Source: Pyropia haitanensis
Taxonomy: Eukaryota; Rhodophyta; Bangiophyceae; Bangiales; Bangiaceae
NCBI GenBank assembly: GCA_008729055.1
Contig: SDUX01000010.1
Coordinates: forward strand, 3,053,090 to 3,117,089
Direction: 5' to 3'
Length of the DNA stretch: 64,000 nucleotides
This document shows, in pieces, positions 51,900-61,617 of the stretch. Every line of letters starts with the position of its first letter. The first letter of the stretch is position 1. A program made the position numbers and the translations under genes. The notes under the pieces are model-generated. The model had not been told where the DNA came from, did not search any database, and saw only the letters and a program-made list of their open reading frames with translations.

Positions 51900-54615
51900 G
51901 CGGGGTTCCGCGGCGGGAGGGGGTTTGGGGATGCCCCTCCCTCGGAGGGTTGCTGGGTGTGTGTGCTGCTTTGTTGCTGTTTTTATTTGTTCCCACTTGG
52001 TTTTTTTCCTTTTTCTTTCGGGTGTCCTTGTCCCGCTCGGTGGGTGCTGCCCAGCGCGAAACAGGTACCCGCTGGTGCCCGTCCCTCTGTCTCGCGACGT
52101 GCGGCGTGGCGATGCGACCCGCCAGCGACGTACGGGGAGGGGAGAGCCGCCACGACCGGCGACGGCGCCTGCCGGTCGGCCGACCAGCCGCGGGTCCCGG
52201 CTGGGACGCCCGCAACGGCTGTGCGGCCGCGCGGCTGGGGTGACCGCCGCCTCCCCCCGCCCTTTGCCGGCGCGGGCCGCGTCGGCGCGCCAACCGGGTG
52301 TGCCTGTCGCGAGGCACCACCACCACGTACCCGCTGCGGCGGGGCCACCGCCACGGGCTCGCCGCCCGCCACACCAACCGCCCGCGCACGGCCAGCGCAC
52401 CCGTCGCGGCCGCCATGGCGCGGACGGTGACCAGGCCGCCACGGAGCGCCGGCGGCGTCGCCCCCAGCGCCGTGGCGGCCATGCCAGCGGAGCGCGCCGC
52501 GCGCTCCCCTCCCGGCGGTGCACTCGGCGGACCTCGCGTGGGTGGCGGTCCCGGCAAAACCGTTCCCGCCCCGTGTTGGCGGCGTGACAGGGGCCCGCGT
52601 CGCCACGGCTGCTGCCGACGCGTCTTCCGACCCCACCCCGGCTGCTCGCATCGCAGCGGTCGCCACCGCCGTCCCCACCCTCAGACGCTGATCCCGGTAC
52701 CCAGTGTGAGCAGCGGGTGGGGACTCCCCCCCCCCCCCCGTCGCGGCCGCTACCCCCGCCAGGAAAAAGGTCGCCGCTGACCGCGGGTGCATGCGCTTGC
52801 CAAACAGGTCGGTCGCCTCGGCTCGGGTAGGCTGTCCTACCCTGCGCGCTCTACCCGTCGCTGGGGTGGTCCCATTGCCATCCCCGCGGGGATGCGCACC
52901 GCACCAGTGGCACCGGCGCGGGGACGGGGAGGGCGGGGGGGGACCGGGAGCGACATTGGACGAGGCCGCCGCCGCGGCCCCGCGGCGGCGTCGGCGCGGT
53001 GCGGGCACAGCCGCGGCGGCTCGCGCGGGCGCCGCGCCGCGACCGCGTCTGCCGCGGGTGGCGCGCCCGCTGGGCGGGGAGCGGCGGCCAGGCTGGCGCG
53101 GCGGGCGCTGCTGGCGTGTGGCTGCCGCCGCCGCGACGCCGTGGCCGGCGGGCAACAAGGCCGCCGGCGGCGCGACGAGGACGCGGCGCCGCGGCGGCGG
53201 GCGGCGCGCGCGCGCGCGGGCGGGCGGGCGCCCGCGCGGCGACGGGTGGCGACGCGGCCGCCGCGGCCGGCGGCGGCGGCAGCCAGCGCACCGACCAAAA
53301 AAAGTACCAATGGCAGCCGCCGCCGACGGCAGACCATTCCGCACAATCCGTCCATGTCCAACGACAGCGGGGACGCGGCGCGCCGGTACTTTCTTTTTTT
53401 TCGCCGCGGCCCAATCAAGTGGACGCACGCACCCGTGCGGGGTCGCCCAACGCGGGCACCACCGCATCAGTGGGGGGCGCCCACGGCGCGGCCGCCGCGG
53501 CCGCGGCGGCCGTCCGCCACCTCGTCACGGCCGCCGTGCACGGGCCTGCCGCACGCGCGCCACGCGAGCGCGCCGCCCGTCGGGGGGGGAGGGAGCGAGT
53601 GCACCGTCGGGGGTCACACCCCCCCCCCCCCCCCCCCCCCCACCTTGGGGACAGCCGTGGGGCACGCCCCCCCTGCGCCCCCCCCCGCCGTGTCCCCGAC
53701 GGCGCGCACGCGCGCGTGCACGGCTGTGTGGCGTGCTCGTGCGGTTTGCTCCGCGGCCGGTGTGGGCGTGGGTCCGTGGCGGTCGCGTCCCGCCCCCCCC
53801 CCCCCCCCCCCTCCGCCCCGCCCCCCCCGCGCGGCCGCCGCATCCGGACCGCCCGGCCGGGTGACGCGGCCGGATCAGGTGCGCCGCGCGCGTGGAGAAG
53901 GCGGCCCGCCCGGCCGTGGCGGCGTCCGCGTCCGTGGTGCCCCGTCCCCCCCCCCCCCAACCCCCGCCCCCCCGCCCCCCCGCCCCCCCGCCCCCCGCCC
54001 CCATCGCCGTTGCTCGCAGCTGGGTTTCCCCCCCCCCCCCCCCCCCCCCCCCTAACGCGTCCGCACCTCCCCTGCCCACCCGCCTCCCCCCCCACCATCC
54101 CCGCCCGCCCGCCGCCTGCTGGCCGTGGCACACCCGCGGCGCGCGTGGCGCCCGCCGTGCGCAACCGGCGCGGGCGTGGCGTGGTCGGCCCGTCGGCGGT
54201 CGGGGTGGCGCCGTCTGGGTCTGCGGCCTCCCGCCTCCCACCCCCGCTGCTCCGCCGCGCGCGCCCGCCGCCGGCTGTCGTGGCAGCGTCGCCGCGCGGG
54301 CGGGCGGACCCCCCCGCTTGGGCCGTGCCGCCATCGCGCCGCGGCGGCCTGCCGCGTGTCACCGCCGCCGCCGTTTTTTTTTCCCGTCCCTGCTGCCGCC
54401 GCCTGGCACCTGGCGGCACCTGCCGGCCGCCGTTTTTGACTCTATCGGTCGACGCCTCCCTGCTGCTGTCGCCGCCCGTGCGGTGGGTGCCGTGTCCTGG
54501 CTATCCTCCCCGTCGCTCCTCTCGTCCTCCCGCACGACGCGCTCCTCTGCACGGCTTGTAGGCTGTTTTTTGTTGTTGTTTTTTTTCCGTTGCGCGCGCG
54601 CGCCTGACCGTCGCG
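51900..54615. other. 2.7-kb GC-extreme intergenic region
   Basis: T-rich 3' UTR-like sequence at 51950-52030 (runs of T and TGTTT) follows DAHP synthase. From 52100 to 54360 it is GC-extreme with poly-C runs (about 53626-53641, 53796-53810, 54030-54051). A minus-strand frame at 52300-52790 (starting MHPRSAATFFLAGVAAA) could be a small secreted or organelle protein, but nothing in it was recognised. The final 200 bases with TTGTTGTTTTTTTTCC are the MAP kinase leader. Confidence 0.4.
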
Positions 54616-56702
54616 ATGGCGTCCCCGCCGCCAGTGTTGGCCGGTAGGTACACGCTGAGAAACATCCTGGGTGGTACGTTGGCCGTCACCACCCGAATTG
54701 CTGCTGTGGACAATGGGTTGTGTGGGGGAGGGGGTGGGGGCGCGCGGTGAGGAATGGTGTAGGGGGGAATGGGGGTGCCCGCGGGAGGCCAGCGTCGAGT
54801 GAGACTGCGGTTGTGTGAGACCGTGGGGCTCTGGTCACCAGGAGGGGCGGATAGGCTGGGGTGCACTGTGCTGTTGCGGCGACGGCGTGGGCAGGACGGG
54901 GGTGGTGGGAGGGTGCTATCTGGCGTGCGGGCGGTTCCCGCCTGTTGTGTGCAGCTTGCGGGCGGTTCCCACCGTTGGGTTTCGCATCCCGCGTGCGGGT
55001 CTGCCGTTCCGGTTTGGGCTGTGGGTCTAACGGATGAGTGTGGCGTGTCTGCCCATTGTCTGGCGGCGTTTCCTTTGCAATTTTGTGCCTGCTTGCGCGC
55101 GCTCGTGCCTCCCCTCTGACTTTATTTTGTTCTGTCCCCCTTTTTGTTTCTCTGTTTGGCAGAGGGCGCTTATGGCGTCGTTGCCGCTGCCAAAGACAAC
55201 CAGACGGGTGACGAGGTGGCGGTCAAGCGCATCCGGTCGGTCCTGGAGACGTACCCGATGGCCACCCGCATCCTGCGGGAGGTCAAGTTCAACCGGATGC
55301 TGCGGGGGCACGAGAACCTGGTGCAGCTCCGTGACCTGCTGCTGCCGTCGGACGTGCGCACCTTCCAGGACACGTTTTTGGTCTTTGACATCATGCCGTG
55401 CGACCTGTCCAAGGTCATCAACTCCAAGGCGCGGCTCAACTCGGACAACATCAAGTTTTTGATGTTCCAGCTCCTCCGGGGGCTGCTGTACCTCCACCGT
55501 GCCAATGTGCTGCACCGGGACCTCAAGCCGTCCAACCTGCTCGTCGACGGGGACTGCATGCTCAAGATTTGCGACTTGGGGTACGTGGGTTCTCTGTTTG
55601 TGCTGCGCTGTGCGACGTGTGCGTGCACGTCTCAACTGTTCTGCCCTGGTTTGTGGCTGCTGTGTCGCGCATGCTAACGCCCGCCCCCGTTCTACCGTTT
55701 TCGTTGCTGCGGATTTGTTGCCTGATGGTGGTGTCGTTTGCTTCGCTCTTGTTTTGGTACAGGCTTGCGCGTGCGGCGTTCCGCACCAGCGATGACGATG
55801 CGTACTTTTGGACGACCTACGTGCAGACCCGCTGGTACCGTGCCCCCGAGCTGGTCATGCCCCACTCGACCAACTACACCACGGCGATTGACATTTGGGC
55901 GGCGGGCTGCATCTTTGCGGAGCTCTTCCTTCGCCGCCCCCTCTTTCCCGGCAAGGACCACGCGGATCAGGTGCGGCGGATCATCAAGCTCACCGGCAAG
56001 CCCGGCCCAGACGTTATCTCCCAGATGCGCCACGCGCCCATGGAGGCGGCGGTGGCGCAGCAGTCGGCGTCGGCGCCGCCCAACTGGGCGATGCTCTTCC
56101 CCAAGGCAAACGCGGATGAGGTGCAGCTGATGCGGGCGATGCTGGAGTTTGACCCCCGCAAGCGCATCAGCGCGGCGGATGCGCTCAGGCACCCGTACTT
56201 TAAGGAGTGGCGGGACAACCTCGGCGTCGGCCCGGCGCCGCCGGTGCTCGCCGCGGAGGAGTTTGAGTTTGAGACCCGCGTCGCGGCGCGCAACCCCCAG
56301 GCGATGGAGGCGATCCGCGCGGAGATGGTGGGCGAGATTGCCCACTTTCACCCCGAGAGCCGGGACGACCTCTTTGGCGCCGCCGGCCTGGGCGTGGAGG
56401 TCAGGGGCGGCAATGGCGTCGGCGCGGTGGGCAACACGAGCGGCGGCCGGCAGCTGGCCGGCCCCGACCCGCACAAGGAGTTTAGCTCGGCGCTCGACGG
56501 GGGCAACGAGGACCGCAAGCGCCGCGGCGGCGGCACGATGCCGCTGCCCAAGTTTAGCGCCGTCAGCGCGTCGGAGGTGCGCAACAAGCGGGCGACGGGG
56601 GGTGGCACGCTGCCAGAGGCGGAGATGGCCCAGCTGGCCGCCGCGTTTCGGCAAAAGGCGACACGCAAGCCGCAAGGCGGCGGGGACGCGATGGAGGAAT
56701 GA
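54616..56702 (+). CDS. MAP kinase (CMGC) with TTY activation motif; three exons
   Basis: Exons 54616-54673, 55163-55580 and 55763-56702 give 471 aa. Both introns begin GTACGT and end CAG, and the joins restore conserved kinase sequence: the first junction completes the glycine loop LGEGAYGVV, the second completes KICDLGLAR. Other motifs: Lys in VAVKRI, HRDLKPSNLLV, TRWYRAPEL, DIWAAGCIFAEL and FDPRKRISAADALRHPYF, the MAPK C-lobe pattern. The dual-phosphorylation site reads TTYVQTRWYRAPE, so Thr-Thr-Tyr replaces the usual Thr-Glu/Asp/Pro/Gly-Tyr. A C-terminal extension of about 150 residues follows the kinase domain. It is the only gene here with clear introns. Confidence 0.88.
54674..55162 (+). 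other. intron 1 of the MAP kinase gene
   Basis: 489 bp, GTACGT...TTGGCAG, phase 1. Removal joins exon ends into an intact glycine-rich loop. Less GC-rich and T-richer near its 3' end than the exons. Confidence 0.85.
55581..55762 (+). other. intron 2 of the MAP kinase gene
   Basis: 182 bp, GTACGT...GGTACAG, phase 2. Removal restores the Asp-Leu-Gly activation-segment motif. Internal frames hold stops (for example the TAA at about 55676). Confidence 0.85.
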
Positions 56703-57455
56703 GGGGGGCGCGGCAAGGGCGGCGGCGTCTGGGGCGTGCGGGCTGGCGTGTGAGGGGTGATCGGTGGGGGTGCCGCTGGGGCGGGATGAGGCTGGGCGCG
56801 TTGGCCAAGCTTTTGGCACGAGGGAGGGGCGGAGGGACTGGCCGCGCAGCGGCTCGCGGGCGCTCTGGTGTGGGCGCTGTCGTTCGACATGTGTTTGCTG
56901 TCCACATTGCGTTGTGTTTTTTTCCCTGTTGTGCTCGTGTTTCGTGTGCGCCTCGCTTCCCGTCTGCGCCATCGTACGGCCACCGAGGCAGCGCGTGAGG
57001 GGCGGCGTCCACGACGGCCGTGGCCGTCTCGACGCACCACCCCACCCACAGTGGCCGTCGAGGGCACGCGCGGGGGGCGGACGTCGGGTCCCCTGCCCCG
57101 CCGGCCACCCGCGTTGGCGGGGCGCGCCGCGCGGCGGCGGCCAGCCGACGGCGGCGGCGGCAGACGGGCGCGCCGCCAGACTCGCGCGCGCCGCCCCGTG
57201 GCGGCCTGGCCACGACCGCGTGCCGGGGGCACGGCACCGCTCCGCCACGCGGCGGCGCGGGCACCCCAACCATCAGGCAAAGGAAAAATAAACAAAGATT
57301 GGTATGGGGGGCGGGGGGGGGGGGAAGTGGGGGGGAAGGGAAAGGACCACGCGCCGCCACCACCCCCCACCACTGCCCCCCCCCCCCCCCCCCCCCCGCC
57401 CCCCCCCTCCCCCACCGTGCACCTCCCTGTCGACACCCGGCCCCGACCGCGCGCT
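56703..57455. other. convergent 3' region between MAP kinase and GH85-like genes
   Basis: T-rich patch at 56880-56950 likely in the MAP kinase 3' UTR. AATAAACAAAG at about 57286 resembles a polyadenylation signal on the plus strand. Long C runs at 57360-57410. No gene seen. Confidence 0.4.
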
Positions 57456-60144
57456 TCACGTTGCCGGCGGCGGGGGCGCCCCCCCCCCCCCTCCCCCATC
57501 CGCGGCGCCTGCGGCAGGCGCCCCCGCTCCGAGATGCGCGCAAACTTGTTGACCGGCCGCGTGACCGCGGCGCGGCCGCCCGGCGAGCGGGCGGTGCCCG
57601 CCGCCCCAAACGGGCTCCCCGCCCCGCCGGTGCTCGAGCCCGACCCGCGGCGGCTGCCGGGCGGCGACACGCCGGGCGGCAGGCCCGTCGCCGACGACGA
57701 CAGCCGCCGCTCCCGTACCGGCGAGAGGGGCTCCCCGTCCGGACCGGGCGAGGCGGTGCCAGACGCGGCGGCCGCCGCCGCCGCCGCCGCCGCGGCAGCG
57801 ACAGACGCGGCGGCGGCGGTGGCGCCCGTGGCGGCTCCCGCGCCCGGCTGGTGCGCGTCATCGGCGGCGGCCGCGACGGTGCTGCCGACGCTCCCCCGGT
57901 CGGGCGTCAGCGGCGGGATGACATTGACCGCCGCGTCCGCGTCGGCGGCGGTGAGCGACGCGAGCCGCGCCGCCGACGCCTGCGCCGGGTTGACATAGCC
58001 GCCCGCCAGGCCGCCCGGCCGCATGACGGGCGCCCGCCGCGGCGGCAGCCGCGCGACGGAAAAGGAGCCAAAGTGGACCTCGTCCGACATGCCCGCCGCG
58101 GCGGCGGGGTCCTCGTCCGCCACGCCCGCCGCGGCGGCCGCGTCGGCCGCGGCGGCCGCGTCGAGGGCGGCCGACAGCGGCCGCGCGGCGGCGCCGGCGG
58201 TGTTGCCAGTCGCGGCGGCGCCATTGCCCGCCGCGGCGGCGGCGCGCAGGACGGTGCGCTTGAGCTCGGCCAGCGGCATCGCGTCGGCGCCGCGGCTGAG
58301 GAGCGACCCCGTCCGGTGGCGGCCGGCCGCCGCCTGCGCCGGGCCGCCCTCTTGGCGCACCGCCGCCACCCGCGCGGCGGCGGCGGCCATGGACGGCGGC
58401 GGCACCGCGCGGGCGCCGACAATGGACGCGGCGGCGGCCGCGCCCGCGGCGGCGGGGCGCCCCCCGCGCGACGGCGGCGCGCCCGCCCGGGCGCTGGTCA
58501 GCGACGCAGACGAGAGGAGCGCCGGCGTCGCCGACGGGGACACGGCCCGCGACGGCGCCGCCGACGGCGCCCGCGACGGCACCGCCGACGGCGCCCGCGA
58601 CGGGCGGCGGCTGCCCATTGGCGTCCGCGACGGCGTCCGCAGCGGCGTTGGCGCGGTGCTGTCGGCGGGCGTGGCGGCCGTCGACGACGCCGCGGACGAG
58701 GCGGCGGAGAAGGACGCCAGCGGCCGCGCGTCGAGGTTGGAAAAGTCAATGTCGCCGCCAATCGCAAACGCGGCGTTGTAGTCGGAGCGGCTCGACGGCA
58801 CGCGGCGGGCGGCGGCGCCGCGGCCGCCGCCGCCCGCGCGGGGCGGCGAGCCGTGCCGGCTCGGCGCGGCAGACGACGCGCGGGAGCCGGCGCGGGAGCC
58901 GGCGCGGGAGCCGGCGCGGGAGCCGTACGGGCTGGGCGCCGCCGACGCGACGACCGGCGGCGGCGTGCCGACGAGCGCGAGCACCTCGACGAGCTTGCGC
59001 GACGCCGTCAGCTCCGGCTCGAGCGCGTACATCCGGCGGATCCACCGGTGGGTGCGCGTCGACGCGGGCAGCGGGGGGGGGGGGGGGCGCCGGGGGCAAC
59101 CTCGGGGGGGGGCGGCGGCAGCACCTCAGACTCTTCCACGGGCACCCGCACCGAGCACGACGCAAACTTGCCGTGCACGCGCATCCGCGCGAGGCCCGGG
59201 CCGCCGCCGCCGCCGCCGCCGCCCGCCGCGGCGGCGGCCGCCCAGGGCGAGTCCGCGCCGACGAGCAGCACCACCCCAACGGGGTTGGTAAAGAGGAGGG
59301 CGAGGCCCGCGCGGCGGGCGCTGCCCCCCGCCGACGGGTCCCCGGTGCCGTTGGCAGAGAGCGTGTGGAGCCCAGCCGCGGGGCGGGTGTCCCCATTCGC
59401 GGCGCCGCCGCCGCCGCCCGGCAGGGCCGACGCCAGCAGCGCCGCCGCGGCGGCGGCCGGGTCGGCGGCGGCGCCCCCCCCCCCCCCCGCCGCCTCCCGC
59501 TGCTCCCGCAGCGTATACTCGACGCGCAGCGGGAGGCCGCGGGGCCCAAACAGCGCCGACGCGACGAGCAGCCGCAGCAGCGCAAACGGGGGCGTCAGCC
59601 CCGCGGCGCCGACAAACCCCCACCGCACCCGCACCGACGCGGAGCCGGTCAGCGCAACGTCCCCGTCCAGGCCCAGCCGCGTCGACCGGCCGTCGCCCGC
59701 GGCGGCAACGGCGCGCATAAAACTCGGCTGCACCTGCTGCCGCGCCATGCACATCATGCGCCCCGACGCGGACGGCACGCCCGCCGCGTAGACGGCGTTG
59801 CCCCACCCCGGGTCCCAGTTGGTCCAAAACGGGAGGTCGCAGAGAACGGGGCGCTCCCGAAAGTGCGCCGCGACGCACTCCTTGCCAAACCGGCCGGGCG
59901 GGCCCGTCCAGAAGCGGTGCTCCCGGGCGGTGACGGCGGCGGCGAGCGCGGCGGCCGCCGTCGCCGCGTCAATGCCGGGCGTGACGGGCGTGCCGGTGGC
60001 GCCGTCCTTGGCGGGCGACGCCCGCGAGCCGCTGCGGCGCTTGGCCGCGGGGGAGACGAGGCCAAAGGCGGCCTCGGCCTTGGCGTCCTTGCCGCCACCG
60101 TCCGTGCCGCCGCCGCCGCCGCCGTTGGCTGCCGGCTCGGCGGC

Positions 60145-60183
<39 letters not shown>

Positions 60184-61617
60184 CACCGCCGCCGCCGCCT
60201 CGGCCGCGCCCAGCCCGTCAACCGTCCACGCGGGCCCCCACAGCGCGGCGCCGACCCCCCCCCCCCGGATGGCGCGCAGCGCGTGGTGGGTGAGGAACCC
60301 CCCGCCGCCATACGTGCCGCGGCCCGCCACGTCAATGCCCATAAACACGTCCGCCTTGCGCGCGCCCGCCCGCACCGACGACCGCACGGGGGCGCCCCGG
60401 TCCCACCCGCAGTAGGTCACCATATGGCCGGCGGCCTTGAGAAAGCCCTCATTCTCGGCCGTCACCTCAGACGCCGGCGCGAGCACCCCCTCCCGGTTGA
60501 CCGCGTCGGACCAGACGACCGTCCCCGCGGGCCCGAGGAGCCCCCGCACCGCCCGGTTCACGTCGGCGACAAAGCCGCCAACCTCGGCCGCCGCCCGCCC
60601 CCGGCCCGGCAGGTCGGCGGCGACGTGGATGAGCCAGCCGTCAAACTTGTAAAACGCGGCGAGCCGCGCCAGCTGCGACGCGCCCGCCGCGCGGGAGCGG
60701 AGGCTCCCGAGCAGCACGCCCAGGTCGCGGCTGCCGGCGCGGCCCTCAAACACCAGCGCCCCGAGCGCGACCGCCCCGTGCCGGTGCGCCGCGGCCACGT
60801 AGCCGGTGGGCGGCAGGTTGACGCGGGCGCGGCCAAAGTAGACAAACACGTCCACGTACGCCCAGTGGTTGAACCGCCACGCCGCGCCGGGTGCGGGGCA
60901 CGCGCCGCCGCGGACGCCCGCGGCGGCCGCCTCCCACGCCGGGTAGGGCGTCCGCGGCTCGTGGACGACCATCAGCCGCGGCTGCAGCGGGGGCGCGGCG
61001 GCGCCCCCCCCCCCCCACCCGCGCCGGCGGCGGCGGCGCCCGCAGCCGGCCCCCCCCCCCCATGCGGACCGAGCCGGGGGCGCCCGGCACGCCGCCGCCC
61101 CCCCCGGCGCGGCGGCCCCGCCCGGCCCGCCCGCCGCGGCGGCGGCCCCCCCCCGCCGCCGCGTCGCGAGCCGCGCCACCGCCGACGGCGGCAGCGGCAC
61201 GACCGACACGGTCCGCGCGGCGGCACCCGACGGCTGCCACGTCAGCAGCGCGTCGCTGCTCGGCAGCGACCCCGAGTGGCCGGGGGGTGGCGGCTTGGCC
61301 GCCGCCGCCGCCGGTGGTGGCGCGCCGCGCTCCACCCACAGCCGCCGCTCGGAGGCGCCCGCCAGGCTGACGCCGCCGCTCCCGCCGCCGCCGCCGGCCG
61401 ACCCGCCCACCGCCGTCGCGCCGGGCACGCCGCCCGCGGCCGCGTCGGCGGGGGTGGCCATCGTCCGCGCGCGCCGCGGGAGGCCGCGGCGGAGGCCGCC
61501 CGACGCGGCGGGCGACGCGCCCGCCGCCGACGGGCGGCGCGCGTCGCCGTCGGGCGGGTCATCGCTGGTGGGGGGGGCCGCCGCGGGGCGGTTGACGAGC
61601 CGCCGAAAGACGTTCAT
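57456..61617 (-). CDS. GH85-like (endo-beta-N-acetylglucosaminidase family) protein lacking the catalytic Asn-x-Glu; 3' end approximate
   Basis: From the ATG at 61617 (MNVFRRLVNRP). After about 200 low-complexity residues comes a GH85 barrel: FNHWAYVDVFVYFGRARVNL with PPTGYVAAAHRHGAVALGAL (family Phe-x-x-Trp...Tyr-Phe-Ser-His...Ile-Pro-Pro), FYKFDGWLIHVAADLPG, VVWSDAVNREG, then KADVFMGIDVAGRGTYGGGG and WTNWDPGWGNAVY. In active ENGases the third block reads Gly-Trp-Leu-Ile-Asn-x-Glu; here Asn and Glu are His and Ala. A beta-rich region then leads, after a frame change at the G run about 59077-59090, into a tail of several hundred Ser/Ala/Arg-rich residues with GSRAGSRAGSR repeats, ending near a G run at about 57480. 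The stop at 57456-57458 assumes one more frame change. Confidence 0.65.

Noticed and set aside
50223..52523. 766-codon minus-strand frame across DAHP synthase
   Set aside because: It is the antisense shadow of a well-conserved plus-strand enzyme and shows no family motif.
51983..53467. 494-codon minus-strand frame after DAHP synthase
   Set aside because: Gly/Ala/Arg-rich with no recognised domain; the 3' part overlaps T-rich 3' UTR-like sequence. Kept only as a remark in the intergenic entry.
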